A DNA stretch of 64,000 nt. Source: JANQJA01 sp040880285 (lineage in GTDB: Bacteria > Pseudomonadota > Gammaproteobacteria > Pseudomonadales > Azotimanducaceae). This document shows positions 40,754 to 50,094 of this stretch, in pieces (position 1 is the first letter of the stretch; the number at the start of each line of letters is the position of its first letter). The position numbers were made by a program, and so were the translations under genes. The notes under the pieces were generated by a model that saw only the letters and a list, made by a program, of their open reading frames with translations, did no database searches and was not told the DNA's origin. Where the stretch lies: assembly GCA_040880285.1 (NCBI GenBank), contig JBBDIT010000021.1, forward strand, positions 62,001 to 126,000, given 5' to 3'.

Positions 40754-42220
40754 TTAGGGCAACGGCATCTCTTGGCTGTCGTTGGTACGGGCTGGTGTAA
40801 AACGTTTTACCGGTCCGTTAGTGCGGGTCTGTTCCAGCCAGAATACGCCGTCGAATGGCTCACTGTTCCCCCGGGTGCCCAGAAAATCCATGTCACCGTC
40901 GCCGTCAAGGTCACGAGCGATAAATTTGTCGAACATGCCGCGCTTGCGACGGGAAATGTCGTGGCGAGTCCAGAGCTTGCTCAAATCCAGGGGTTGTTCG
41001 AACCAGCCGATACGACCCAACCTCCCTTCGGGGCCCATATCGCCATCCCTGTCTCTGGGGCCACGGCTGTAACTGCCTGCGATCACATCGAGGAAACCAT
41101 TACCATTGATGTCGGCTACCGCCAGACCCGTAACCGTGTCGGGCGCAAAGGTGCCAATCTGGTGGGTGACCCAGGATTCTGTCCAGTTAATCGGTTGCTC
41201 GAGCCAAGCGAGCCCGACACTGGTGTTGCTGATGATGTCCAGCCGCCCATCCCCGTTGATGTCGGCAAACTCAAGGTTGAATCCGCCAGCGCGACCCTGC
41301 GTCAGTTCAACATTATGTTCCCGGAAGTTAAATCCCGGACCACCGGTATTCTCAAACAGGATCAAACGCTCCTCTCCACGGGAACCACCAATAATGTCCA
41401 GGTCACCATCGCCGTCCAGATCGACGGGATGGGAGTTTTGCGGAATGATATATTGGCCCAGCACATACTCTGACCAGCCACCCGCATCCAGGGGATTGCC
41501 GTTATGATGGAAGATCGAAATCGCATGTTTGTCAGTCGTACTACGATCCGGGTTTTGTACTCCCTTGTTGGGTGCCACAACCTCCAGTCGGCCATCGTCA
41601 TTGAAATCACCGAGGAACACACGAATAAATGACCCGCGATTTTTTGTCTGTGGCAATATCAATCGAGGCCACGGATGGCTGCGCACATTATCGCCAGGAT
41701 TTTGAAAGTAAATCAGATGGGCCAATTCAGCCGCGACGATCACATCCGGATAGCCATCGCCATTGACATCACCGATGGCCGCATCTTCCGGTGCGCCAGC
41801 TTCCTGTCCTTTTGCAAGCGTGATATTGGTCCAGACGCCCGGGTTTTCGCTGCCAAAGGCGATGCGTACGTGTCCACTGGCCTTTCCGTCGTAGGTGGTA
41901 TCTGATTCATGGACGGACACGATATCTTCATGGCCATCACCATCAATGTCCGCCATGACAAGACCGTCACCACCGTTAAGCGGGAAGCTGGCGCTCACGG
42001 TATCGTCTATGATGTGTTCACGGAAGGCTATAAAACGGCCATCGCTGCTCTTTGCCATAGTGGGTTGGTCTGCAACGCCTGAACTGGCGGATTCGGCGGA
42101 AATCGCGGCAGCCAAATTCATGGCATCCAGATCATATCGTGGTTGTAGCTCTATTGGTATTTGCGTGCATGCAGAAAGTGCCAGCATCAACAGCGGCAGA
42201 GTGTCCGTCTTCCTCTTCAA
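40754..42220 (-). CDS. FG-GAP/VCBS-repeat lipoprotein
   Basis: A 488-residue protein with a lipoprotein signal (LPLLMLALSACTQ). It is built of about seven FG-GAP-type calcium-loop repeats, such as DIDGDGHEDIV, DVNGDGYPDVIV, DFNDDGRLEVV, DLDGDGDLDII, DINGDGRLDII, DINGNGFLDVI and DLDGDGDMDFL. These form beta-propellers that bind ligands or polymers at the cell surface. The likely start is TTG 42220, eight bases after GGGAG. The T-tract of a terminator hairpin for the TonB receptor gene sits directly in front, so expression needs read-through or a hidden promoter. A binding partner of the receptor is a fair guess. Confidence 0.82.
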   Translation of the reverse strand: MKRKTDTLPLLMLALSACTQIPIELQPRYDLDAMNLAAAISAESASSGVADQPTMAKSSDGRFIAFREHIIDDTVSASFPLNGGDGLVMADIDGDGHEDIVSVHESDTTYDGKASGHVRIAFGSENPGVWTNITLAKGQEAGAPEDAAIGDVNGDGYPDVIVAAELAHLIYFQNPGDNVRSHPWPRLILPQTKNRGSFIRVFLGDFNDDGRLEVVAPNKGVQNPDRSTTDKHAISIFHHNGNPLDAGGWSEYVLGQYIIPQNSHPVDLDGDGDLDIIGGSRGEERLILFENTGGPGFNFREHNVELTQGRAGGFNLEFADINGDGRLDIISNTSVGLAWLEQPINWTESWVTHQIGTFAPDTVTGLAVADINGNGFLDVIAGSYSRGPRDRDGDMGPEGRLGRIGWFEQPLDLSKLWTRHDISRRKRGMFDKFIARDLDGDGDMDFLGTRGNSEPFDGVFWLEQTRTNGPVKRFTPARTNDSQEMPLP

Positions 42221-42233
42221 AAACTCGTCTCCC

Positions 42234-42267
42234 AAAAAAGAGAAGCAAGCGCCGAAACGCTCGCTTC
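42234..42267 (-). terminator. Rho-independent terminator after the TonB receptor gene
   Basis: On the minus strand GAAGCGAGCG, a six-base loop and CGCTTGCTTC form a ten-pair stem (one G-U) followed by TCTTTTTT. A second stem (AGCGGGG/CCCCGCT, 42277-42295) lies between it and the receptor stop. The terminator ends only 13 bases before the start of the FG-GAP gene. Confidence 0.85.
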
Positions 42268-42300
42268 ATACGGGGAAGCGGGGATTTACCCCGCTGGAAG

Positions 42301-45300
42301 TCAGAACTCTTGCTCGAGCCTGAGTGCAACTATCCGCCCCAAAGCCGATGTACCACTCAATATCGGGTCAATACCGGAAGAGTCTGTCAATGGTTTGGGT
42401 CGATCATCGAATAAGTTGTTAACGCTTACACTAAGCCTGGTTGGCAAATTCTTGTTGAACAAATCCAGACGATACTGATAGTAAAGATTAAACAGCGCTT
42501 GCGAGTCAATCTTGCCATCCTTATTTGAGAACGGAATGGCCCCGGTCGCCGACAGGTCCTTCACGTCATCATGCCACGTGAAGGAAAGCCGCGCGGTATG
42601 ATCGCCGTACATGTATCGGAGTGCTCCGTTGATCCGCCATCGTGGTATCGGTTGCCGGCTACAGCAGTCATTACGATGGCCCGCGCCCTCGCGGACTGGG
42701 GAATCCGGACCGATATGATATTGATAGTGTTCATTGTAGGTCCCGTTCAAACTGGCCTGGAAGGCACCCCAGTTGCCGCCAATAACCGGAATCTGATCGG
42801 CACGGAACCGATAACGGGTCTGGAAGTCGTAAGCGGTTACGAAACGCCCCGTGGTATTTTCGGGCCCACCAAGATGGCGACGGATCGGTCCAAAGTCACC
42901 TTCACGAACAAAGCGGTCAGTTTCCAGGGTTGTGATATAGGTCTGGCGATATGCTGCGGCACAGGTTGCGGACGGAGTGCTACCGCATTCTCCGATCAGA
43001 CCATCATTAAACGCGCTCTGTTCGATAGGTATCCGGTCTCTAATCAGGATGGTTCTGATTTCATCAAGGAATTCAATATCGATATAGTTCAAATCGACGT
43101 CGAGATCACCGTCGAGCAGGCGAAATGAAACTCCAAAGGACGTTGCCTCTGATGTCTGGGGGCCCAGGTCCGGGTTAGCCCCAACAACATCGATAAGTTC
43201 CTCGCCCAGGGTTTGTCCTCCCGCTTCGTAGGTGCATCCGGAGCCGGGGAAGCCGTTGGCCGCATCCAACACGATACCGTAGTTGTTTTCCAGCACCCGG
43301 CAGGTGGGATCTCTTGTAGTTCGATCAGCGTCGCGCTGAGTCCCCACAACGCTACTCTGGGCGGGGGTCACGAACCCTTCTGAGTAACTGGCGCGGAACG
43401 AAAGCCAGTCGTTAGGCTGATACAGCGCAGCGTATTTCGGGACGAATTTCGAGAAACCTGGCGCGACATCCGTGTTACCAATGTTTGCTTTATACTCAAC
43501 ATGCGTATGGCGCCCGGCGACCTGTAACTCCAGGTACCCAAAGGTTGAGTGCTGCATAACCGGCAGTACCATCTCGGCAAATCCGTCGAGAGCCTTTTCC
43601 TCAGAGTCTCGCCTTGGAAAACCGGTTCCATAGATATTCGTGTTTGATTCGTTGATATGATTCGGGAGAAATTCCTCCTCCTCAATCCGAAGCTGTGCTC
43701 CAACAGCAACACCAATGCTGCCACCTGACCAGGACCACGGAAGCTCGTAGGGTGCTCCAGCTATTACGAAGTCCACAAGGGTGACATTGTTCGTCTCGAG
43801 ATCCTTGTTCTCGGTCATGACTCCTTCCACCATTTCTGCGGTATTAAATGCGGGGTTTGGAATCATCTCACCAGGATTATTCGGATCCTCAATCAATTCA
43901 GGCGTGACCTCATACTGTGGTTCATAATTCACGATAGGGAACTGGCTGGTGCTGAACGGATTGAAGGGAACACAATCCGCATTAACGCCACGGGGGGTCT
44001 CCTCGTTATCATTGCGCACACAGTTAATGCGACCAAATACGTTGCCGAAGGACGAATTGTAAGTGGATCCCCAGGCGCTTGCATAGGCCTTCTGGCGCTC
44101 ACCCCAGGTAAAGGACAATTCAGTTTCCCAGGTGGTGTCGGGAATCGTCATCTCAATGCCACCACCCACGCGGATATTTCGTTCTTCACGGTCCCTTAGT
44201 GCCCATCCACCTGGCTCAACGTAATCAGGCAGGCCCTGCAGGTGACCATAGCTGAACGGAGTCCATCGATCCAAAGTAACATCATTGTTAAAGGCGATGC
44301 CCGAATCTGGATTGAAGGGATCATCGGTCAGTAACACCGGCTGGCCCCACTGTCCTTGCTCGCGTGGCACGACGTCCGCAATCCCGTCGTTATCGATGTC
44401 ATCGGCAATTCCGTCGCCGTCGGCGTCAACGCCGCGGTCAGGTAACCCATCGCCGGCGGTACAATCATTGAAATTGCAATTGTCCTGCGCATAAAGCAGT
44501 TCATCACCAGCGTCGGGATCATAGATACCATCCTGATTGGTATCCGCAAATGCCCGGTAAGGATTGCCAGGATGGTCGCCGGGTACGGTCAGTGGCACCG
44601 TCTGTGCAACGTGTGGTGACGGCCAGGCTCGCGTATTGACCTTGCGTCGGCCGAACATCAAGTCTGTCCATACGGTCACATCGTCCGTTAGATCGTATTC
44701 AAAGCGCGTATACCCATGCAGGAAACCTTTAATTTCGGGTTGATAGTCCAGCAGGTACGACATGCTCATGCCACAATCTCGTCCGTTACCGTGTGGAATC
44801 CCCCATCGGTTGTTGTACTTGACGGTCGGATCGTCGGCGCCGCGACCGATGCCACCGAACAGCGGGTGCGCAGCTTGTATCGGCTCACCATCGGCGTTGG
44901 TCGGGACCATGAAATCATGACCGCAACCCGGATCCGGTCGTTTGATCGTGCGAAGGTCACCAGTTGCCGTCGTCACGAGTTGGCCCGTGGCATCCCGTAT
45001 GGTTCGGAGCGCTCCACCCGGGAATCCATTTCTCGAGGCTCGGTCACGAATTGATGCGTCAAAACAATTACCATCTCCCGGATCAATCAGATCATCACGA
45101 CAACCTGTCTTGTAGTCTGGAAAGTTATATTGTTCAACGCGTTCTGAACGACGAAACTCCAAGGCAAACATGCCGGAGGCCCTGTCTCCCTGCGCGCCAA
45201 ACAACAATCCCAGCTTGTGATCCGGAGCAGACACATCCATAAACTCGCGGCGCTCAAGGCGAATTTTGAAGCCCTCAAAAGACTTGCGAGGAATAAAATT

Positions 45301-45789
45301 GATGACGCCTGCGATTGCTTCCGTACCATACAAGGCAGAGGCGCCATCCAGTAAGGTCTCAATCCGCTGGATGGCAATCTGCGGATAGTTGAAGTTGGAA
45401 TCTCCAAATGGCAGTCGTTTGCCATCCATCAGGTTCAGCGTTGCGCCCGGTCCGAGCCCTCGTATATTGGCGAAGCCAACGGCGCCCTGGGCATCTTCAC
45501 CTGTCTGCGCACCTATGTTCGGGTTGTGGGGTGTGGCAATGGTTTGCGTCCCCGTATTGAATGATTGTTGCCACAGAATATCGGCTAGATTGGTAGTACC
45601 GGCTTGTTCAATTTCAACTGCATCGATCACACTTAAAGGCGATGCAAGCTGGAATTGGTCACGCTTGATGTACGAACCAGTGACGACCACTTCTTCCATC
45701 TTCTCGCCGTCCTCCGCATACACCGGCGTTACTCCGATCCACGCGACTAACCATATTATTGCTTGCAAGAAAGGCAGCAGTTTCCGCAT
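42301..45789 (-). CDS. TonB-dependent outer-membrane receptor with a calcium-loop insert
   Basis: A 1162-residue receptor. The signal peptide ends at VYAEDGEK. The plug domain begins MEEVVVTGSYIKRDQFQ and includes GLGPGATLNLMDGKRLPFGD. The beta-barrel fills the rest and ends ALRLEQEF with the terminal phenylalanine used for BAM insertion. Residues about 410-470 hold an insert of thrombospondin-3-like calcium loops (DTNQDGIYDPDAGDE, DADGDGIADDIDNDGIAD), which is not normal for such receptors. Uptake substrate unknown. A GGGGAGATAG site precedes the ATG, and the best copy of the recurrent motif is 96 bases upstream. It is divergent from the DUF3604 gene at 46208. Confidence 0.92.
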   Translation of the reverse strand: MRKLLPFLQAIIWLVAWIGVTPVYAEDGEKMEEVVVTGSYIKRDQFQLASPLSVIDAVEIEQAGTTNLADILWQQSFNTGTQTIATPHNPNIGAQTGEDAQGAVGFANIRGLGPGATLNLMDGKRLPFGDSNFNYPQIAIQRIETLLDGASALYGTEAIAGVINFIPRKSFEGFKIRLERREFMDVSAPDHKLGLLFGAQGDRASGMFALEFRRSERVEQYNFPDYKTGCRDDLIDPGDGNCFDASIRDRASRNGFPGGALRTIRDATGQLVTTATGDLRTIKRPDPGCGHDFMVPTNADGEPIQAAHPLFGGIGRGADDPTVKYNNRWGIPHGNGRDCGMSMSYLLDYQPEIKGFLHGYTRFEYDLTDDVTVWTDLMFGRRKVNTRAWPSPHVAQTVPLTVPGDHPGNPYRAFADTNQDGIYDPDAGDELLYAQDNCNFNDCTAGDGLPDRGVDADGDGIADDIDNDGIADVVPREQGQWGQPVLLTDDPFNPDSGIAFNNDVTLDRWTPFSYGHLQGLPDYVEPGGWALRDREERNIRVGGGIEMTIPDTTWETELSFTWGERQKAYASAWGSTYNSSFGNVFGRINCVRNDNEETPRGVNADCVPFNPFSTSQFPIVNYEPQYEVTPELIEDPNNPGEMIPNPAFNTAEMVEGVMTENKDLETNNVTLVDFVIAGAPYELPWSWSGGSIGVAVGAQLRIEEEEFLPNHINESNTNIYGTGFPRRDSEEKALDGFAEMVLPVMQHSTFGYLELQVAGRHTHVEYKANIGNTDVAPGFSKFVPKYAALYQPNDWLSFRASYSEGFVTPAQSSVVGTQRDADRTTRDPTCRVLENNYGIVLDAANGFPGSGCTYEAGGQTLGEELIDVVGANPDLGPQTSEATSFGVSFRLLDGDLDVDLNYIDIEFLDEIRTILIRDRIPIEQSAFNDGLIGECGSTPSATCAAAYRQTYITTLETDRFVREGDFGPIRRHLGGPENTTGRFVTAYDFQTRYRFRADQIPVIGGNWGAFQASLNGTYNEHYQYHIGPDSPVREGAGHRNDCCSRQPIPRWRINGALRYMYGDHTARLSFTWHDDVKDLSATGAIPFSNKDGKIDSQALFNLYYQYRLDLFNKNLPTRLSVSVNNLFDDRPKPLTDSSGIDPILSGTSALGRIVALRLEQEF

Positions 45790-45884
45790 CTTCTATCTCC
45801 CCTTTTTTAATACTTCAGTTGGAGTTTTTTGTGAATTAGTTTGGTAAGCATGGCGCGTGAAAACGGGTGTGTCAAATTTATCTG

Positions 45885-45904
45885 ATATTTAAGGATATTT
45901 AATC
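45885..45904 (+). promoter_or_regulatory. Recurrent cluster motif (TonB receptor promoter)
   Basis: Reads ATATTTAAGGATATTTAATC; ATATTT.AGGATATT is shared base for base with the site at 37686 except for one C to A change in the core and the last few positions. Confidence 0.45.
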
Positions 45905-46087
45905 TGTCTGGGTTTTTGCCATCATCAGTTCAAAATATATACCTGCTTAATGTTATAAGTACTGGTTATATTAAGACCGGACGGGGAGAAGGTGTTGACC
46001 CTGGTCTTTAGCTCACACGCGACTTTTGTGCCCGCCCAGATAACTTCGAATGCCGGAGTCGCCCCACTTCTGCTCGACCACTGAAAA

Positions 46088-46100
46088 AATCCGAAAATAT
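46088..46100 (-). promoter_or_regulatory. Recurrent cluster motif, reverse orientation (DUF3604 no. 4 promoter)
   Basis: On the minus strand it reads ATATTTTCGGATT, about 108 bases before the TTG start of the plus-strand gene. Confidence 0.4.
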
Positions 46101-46207
46101 CATCTTTACAATCATTGCCCAGATTCGTGCAGTGAATAATTTACTTACCTGTGTTAGTACTCCATAATCTCGGAATCCTAATTCATCAAAATATAAATGA
46201 GATCGTC

Positions 46208-48916
46208 TTGAAAAAAATTATCACCGCCAGCTTGTTTGGTCTCGCAATCGCTTCACCGTTGGACCTGGAAGCCACTGAGTGGACCGCCGTGGAACCTGCC
46301 AGATACAACCTCAATGTATCGCCGGTACTTCGGGCGATTCCCGATATCAATGACCCGAAATTTATGTCTCAAGTCACAGACCTGGAACGCTCCCTTCAAG
46401 ATAAACCGACACGACCAGGCAATCTCGATGAGCGTGCAGAGCTCGCAGGGCAATATTATGACGCTCTTCAGAATAGCGGCGTGCTCCTTAATTGGAGACT
46501 GGGCAGCGAGTTCAATCGTGCGCGTATATTGAAGTTGTCGGGCGACCTGGACTCCGATGAGCAAATGCCCAACCTGATTGAGAAGCGCTTCCGGGAAATG
46601 AGGGCAGCTCACAAGCTTGCTGGCAAAACCGGGCGTGTGATTCTTCGCTCACCAGTTAAACCAGAGCTACAAGCAAAGCGCTATGCCACGGTCAAGCTCG
46701 AATATGTTATTGATACACCACTTGTGCAAGGGGCTCGAATTCGCATAGGACAGAACTGGTATGGGGATCTGGGCCGCATTCAGTTTAGTCGCCCGTTGGC
46801 GCCCAATTACGCCAGCGTGAGTCCATCCAACACCGATGCTGAGCTGGAAACCGGCGCCAGAATCTGGTTCGGTAACGCCTTTACTGGACTTTCAGGCGGT
46901 AATCGCCCTTTCATTGCACTCAAGAAAGGTCAACTTGCCAAGGGCGATCGTATCACCCTGACATTGGGTGATACCTCTCACGGCAGTCCCGGATGGCTAA
47001 TCCAAAGTTTTACATCTGATGCTATGGATTTGAAGATCGAAGTGGATTTTCAAGGCAACGGTGTGTTCGTTCCCGTGGCACAGCCCAGATTTCGCGTCTA
47101 TGGCAATGACGCCAGCCATCTTCGAGTGGTCGGCCCAAGTGTGATTCGTCCAGGAGCGTCCTTCACAATTCGCACCAGCGTGGAAGACCAATATTTTAAT
47201 CGTGCGGCCTCAAACTTGCCGAAGACCCTGGAACTTTGGTATCAGGGTGATCGCATTTCCCGGACTCGTAGCCTCAAGGGAGATCCCGCGACGTTCCATT
47301 TCCAGGATATCACCTTGCCGTCAGATGAAGACACGCCACTGTATCTCGAAGTTCGTGATCGTAGCGGGGAAATTGTGGGCATCAGTAATCCCATCGTCAC
47401 ACGAGGCGACGGTAAAAAACTGTATTGGGGCGAGTTACACGGTCACGAAGGCTATACCGATGGTAATGGCACGCCTGAGTGGTACATGAATTATGCGAGG
47501 AATGTGGCTTTTCTGGATTTTGCATCGCTCACTGGACATGATGTCATGCTGTCCGAAGTACATTTCCGGCACAATTTTTTGGCATCTGATGCTTATAATC
47601 AACCGGATGGAGGTTTTGTTACGTTCCGCGCCTATGAGTGGACTAATAATTGGCGCTACGGTGGACACCACAATGTATTCCTGCTCGATGACAGTCAGAG
47701 AGCCATAACAGTCATGGACGCACCTCAACTCTCAGAAATGATTGCTGCGCACAAAAAGATTAACGATCGAGATAAGGTCCTACTGATACCCCACGCCCAC
47801 CAGCCCGGAGATTGGAACATAAAGGGCGCGGAACTTGTGGAAATCTTTGCCCAACACGGCTCCTTTGAATGGTTTGGCCGAGAGTATCTGATAAGGGGTC
47901 ACAAAGTTGGCCTGCTTGCCGCCTCCGACGACCATATTGGTCACCCGGGCAACACTCCTTCCAGAGGAAGGACCCGCGGTGGTCTCGCTGCGGTATTTGC
48001 GCCGAACTTAACCAATGAATCGGTCTTTGCCAATCTCAAGGAACGGCATACTTATGGTACTTCGCTGGCTCGAATATATCTGGAAACCAGCATTGACGGT
48101 GCTGAAATGGGAGATATGGTTGAAGCGACAGGCCCGATCAATGTGAAAGGGTTTACTGCTGGTACCGACGAGATCACAGACATTACGTTGATTGTGAACG
48201 GCGAGGAAGTACAGGAACAGCGGTTCGACGAACCGGATGGCCAAAATTCTACGCTTAGATTTCGGCTTACTCGGGATTCAAGTCCCACTAGCTCAGATGC
48301 GCCCCGGACACCCGCTCCGGATAGACGTTATTGGGGGCGGATCTTCATCCACGAAACCGGTGATGAGATCGGACAAAGCGAAGGCAGCCAGAGCCAAACT
48401 ACGGTTGAAGCCATAGTGCCACTGGGCTATGAACCTTATGCCGATGTGATCAAGCAAACGGGAAGCCGGGAAGCCACATTTACCAACAATGTGCGTGGCG
48501 ACTATGATGGCATGCTGTTAAAACTTGCAAAGATGGATGAGAACGATCTTGTCACTATTATGGTGATGACATCACCGATTGATGACACTGATCACTGGAA
48601 CATGATCGAAAAACCACGCCTGCCAGGTGAGTACTATAACGTGGATGTTCCGCGCCAGGAAATTGTCCTGCAGGAAACAGTCAGGTTAGGTGATCTGCTT
48701 GATGGCCACTGGGAAGCTTCGTTTGATGATTACTCCAGTGCAGATATAGCATTGATCAAGACCGGTAATCCAAAATACCAATCGTTCAATTTCACTGTCA
48801 CAGAAGCAGATGGCCTGAAATTCGGCGAGGACAATCACATCTATGTTCGTGTCAAACAGTTGGACGACGAAACAGCCTGGTCCTCACCCACTTTCATTGA
48901 ATGGCATAGAAACTAG
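46208..48916 (+). CDS. DUF3604 protein, long form, Sec-exported (4 of 5)
   Basis: A 902-residue protein, the most diverged of the long copies. The probable start is TTG 46208, giving MKKIITASLFGLAIASPLDL as a signal peptide without a lipobox; the frame is open to 46151. PHP-like motifs are LYWGELHGHEGYTDGNGTPE, LTGHDVMLSE, YEWTNNWRYGGHHNVFL, LLIPHAHQPGDWN and LAASDDHIGHPG. The tail is AWSSPTFIEW. In the second block the usual SEHD is TGHD, so one ligand position may differ. The HupE-type gene begins nine bases after the stop. It is read away from the TonB receptor from a shared control region. Confidence 0.88.
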   Translation: MKKIITASLFGLAIASPLDLEATEWTAVEPARYNLNVSPVLRAIPDINDPKFMSQVTDLERSLQDKPTRPGNLDERAELAGQYYDALQNSGVLLNWRLGSEFNRARILKLSGDLDSDEQMPNLIEKRFREMRAAHKLAGKTGRVILRSPVKPELQAKRYATVKLEYVIDTPLVQGARIRIGQNWYGDLGRIQFSRPLAPNYASVSPSNTDAELETGARIWFGNAFTGLSGGNRPFIALKKGQLAKGDRITLTLGDTSHGSPGWLIQSFTSDAMDLKIEVDFQGNGVFVPVAQPRFRVYGNDASHLRVVGPSVIRPGASFTIRTSVEDQYFNRAASNLPKTLELWYQGDRISRTRSLKGDPATFHFQDITLPSDEDTPLYLEVRDRSGEIVGISNPIVTRGDGKKLYWGELHGHEGYTDGNGTPEWYMNYARNVAFLDFASLTGHDVMLSEVHFRHNFLASDAYNQPDGGFVTFRAYEWTNNWRYGGHHNVFLLDDSQRAITVMDAPQLSEMIAAHKKINDRDKVLLIPHAHQPGDWNIKGAELVEIFAQHGSFEWFGREYLIRGHKVGLLAASDDHIGHPGNTPSRGRTRGGLAAVFAPNLTNESVFANLKERHTYGTSLARIYLETSIDGAEMGDMVEATGPINVKGFTAGTDEITDITLIVNGEEVQEQRFDEPDGQNSTLRFRLTRDSSPTSSDAPRTPAPDRRYWGRIFIHETGDEIGQSEGSQSQTTVEAIVPLGYEPYADVIKQTGSREATFTNNVRGDYDGMLLKLAKMDENDLVTIMVMTSPIDDTDHWNMIEKPRLPGEYYNVDVPRQEIVLQETVRLGDLLDGHWEASFDDYSSADIALIKTGNPKYQSFNFTVTEADGLKFGEDNHIYVRVKQLDDETAWSSPTFIEWHRN

Positions 48917-48924
48917 ACATTTCC

Positions 48925-50067
48925 TTGAATCGTTTTGCCTGCACGCGACTGGCTATTGTCCTGCTGGCTCTGGCCCTTACAGGCCATAGGGCCAGCGCCC
49001 ACGTATCGAGTATTGAAGACCATGGCCATCAAGAAGGCCAGACCTACACTACGTTGTCGTTTGGCCAACAGGAAATTTTCTTGCTTTACACAGTGCCGCA
49101 ATATCTGGCCAGCGAGCACTACGGCGTTACCGACGCCGAAGACTTCCTTGAACAGCTACTATCGTCGCTGGCGATCGACAATGATCATAACCCATGCCCC
49201 GTTACCCACATCGAAGCGAACGAATACTCCGCCATCAACGCTTTCCAGTATGAGTTAAGGTATGCCTGTGACAATACGCTGGGTAATATTCATTTTGAGT
49301 ACCTGCTATTTGATGATCAGGCATTCCACACGAACCAGGTAGAATTTCGGATTGGCCAACATACGTCTGTCGTCGAGATGGGCCACATTCTTCTCAAAGC
49401 AGAAATTCCCATTGAATTGATTCTACGGGAACGTGGCTGGCAGTTGCCTGATGAGCCTGCCCCTCTAAAGGGCAAGGTACCTTCGATCCTGGACTACTTT
49501 GTATTGGGATTCGAACATGTCCTCACGGGTTATGACCACATGGCGTTTTTACTTGGACTTATGATCGTCGTAAGCCGCCTGAAGACCCTGATACTTCTGA
49601 TAACCTGTTTCACAATCGCGCATTCGATCACGCTCGCACTATCGGGGCTGGACATCGCGACCATTCCAGTCGCCCTGACGGAAGCAGCGATTGCTGTCAC
49701 TATAATCTACATCGGCTTCGAGAATCTGTGGTACCTCGGCTGGAACAATACAAACGGTGGCTTCACCACGCAGCGCCGCTGGATAGTTACATTTATCTTC
49801 GGCCTGATTCACGGATTCGGGTTTTCATTCATACTGCGAGAGATTGGGCTGTCCCAGAATGAATTCGTCCCTGCACTGCTGTTATTTAATCTCGGTGTAG
49901 AAGCCGCACAGATCACTGCCGTTATTCTTCCCTTCCTGTTGATTCGTCAATTGCTGATCAAGTTGCCAGCATGGAGAGTGATGAGTATCACCCTCTCAGC
50001 TGCCATCGGACTGCTCGGCGTGTACTGGCTTGTTGAACGTATCGCGCCGCCGTGGCCGTATTTATAA
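48925..50067 (+). CDS. HupE/UreJ-type membrane protein with periplasmic domain (2 of 3)
   Basis: A 380-residue protein of the same build as the one at 33939: signal peptide (RLAIVLLALALTGHRASAHV), a periplasmic domain to about 185, then a membrane part with HVLTGYDHMAFLLGL (HX5DH), FTIAHSITLAL and GLIHGFGFSFIL. The TTG start at 48925 has no good ribosome site and follows the DUF3604 stop by eight bases, so translational coupling is likely. It ends YWLVERIAPPWPY, matching the end of copy 1 (WLYERLIM). Probable Ni/Co-type or other divalent metal movement; direction not known. Confidence 0.84.
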   Translation: MNRFACTRLAIVLLALALTGHRASAHVSSIEDHGHQEGQTYTTLSFGQQEIFLLYTVPQYLASEHYGVTDAEDFLEQLLSSLAIDNDHNPCPVTHIEANEYSAINAFQYELRYACDNTLGNIHFEYLLFDDQAFHTNQVEFRIGQHTSVVEMGHILLKAEIPIELILRERGWQLPDEPAPLKGKVPSILDYFVLGFEHVLTGYDHMAFLLGLMIVVSRLKTLILLITCFTIAHSITLALSGLDIATIPVALTEAAIAVTIIYIGFENLWYLGWNNTNGGFTTQRRWIVTFIFGLIHGFGFSFILREIGLSQNEFVPALLLFNLGVEAAQITAVILPFLLIRQLLIKLPAWRVMSITLSAAIGLLGVYWLVERIAPPWPYL

Positions 50068-50094
50068 ACCCTTCACTTTTAAGGATAATGTGTC

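Larger units (their letters stand above)
45790..46207. promoter_or_regulatory. Divergent control region between the TonB receptor and DUF3604 no. 4
   Basis: A 418-base gap with no supported gene. It contains two sites of the recurrent motif in opposite orientation: ATATTTAAGGATATTTAATC at 45885-45904 (towards the receptor) and AATCCGAAAATAT at 46088-46100, the reverse complement form (towards DUF3604). This mirror placement suits a shared regulator. Confidence 0.55.

Noticed and set aside
40772..41507. Plus-strand frames of 233 and 133 codons
   Set aside because: They lie opposite the FG-GAP lipoprotein gene, whose repeats keep the other strand open. No domain is visible in them.
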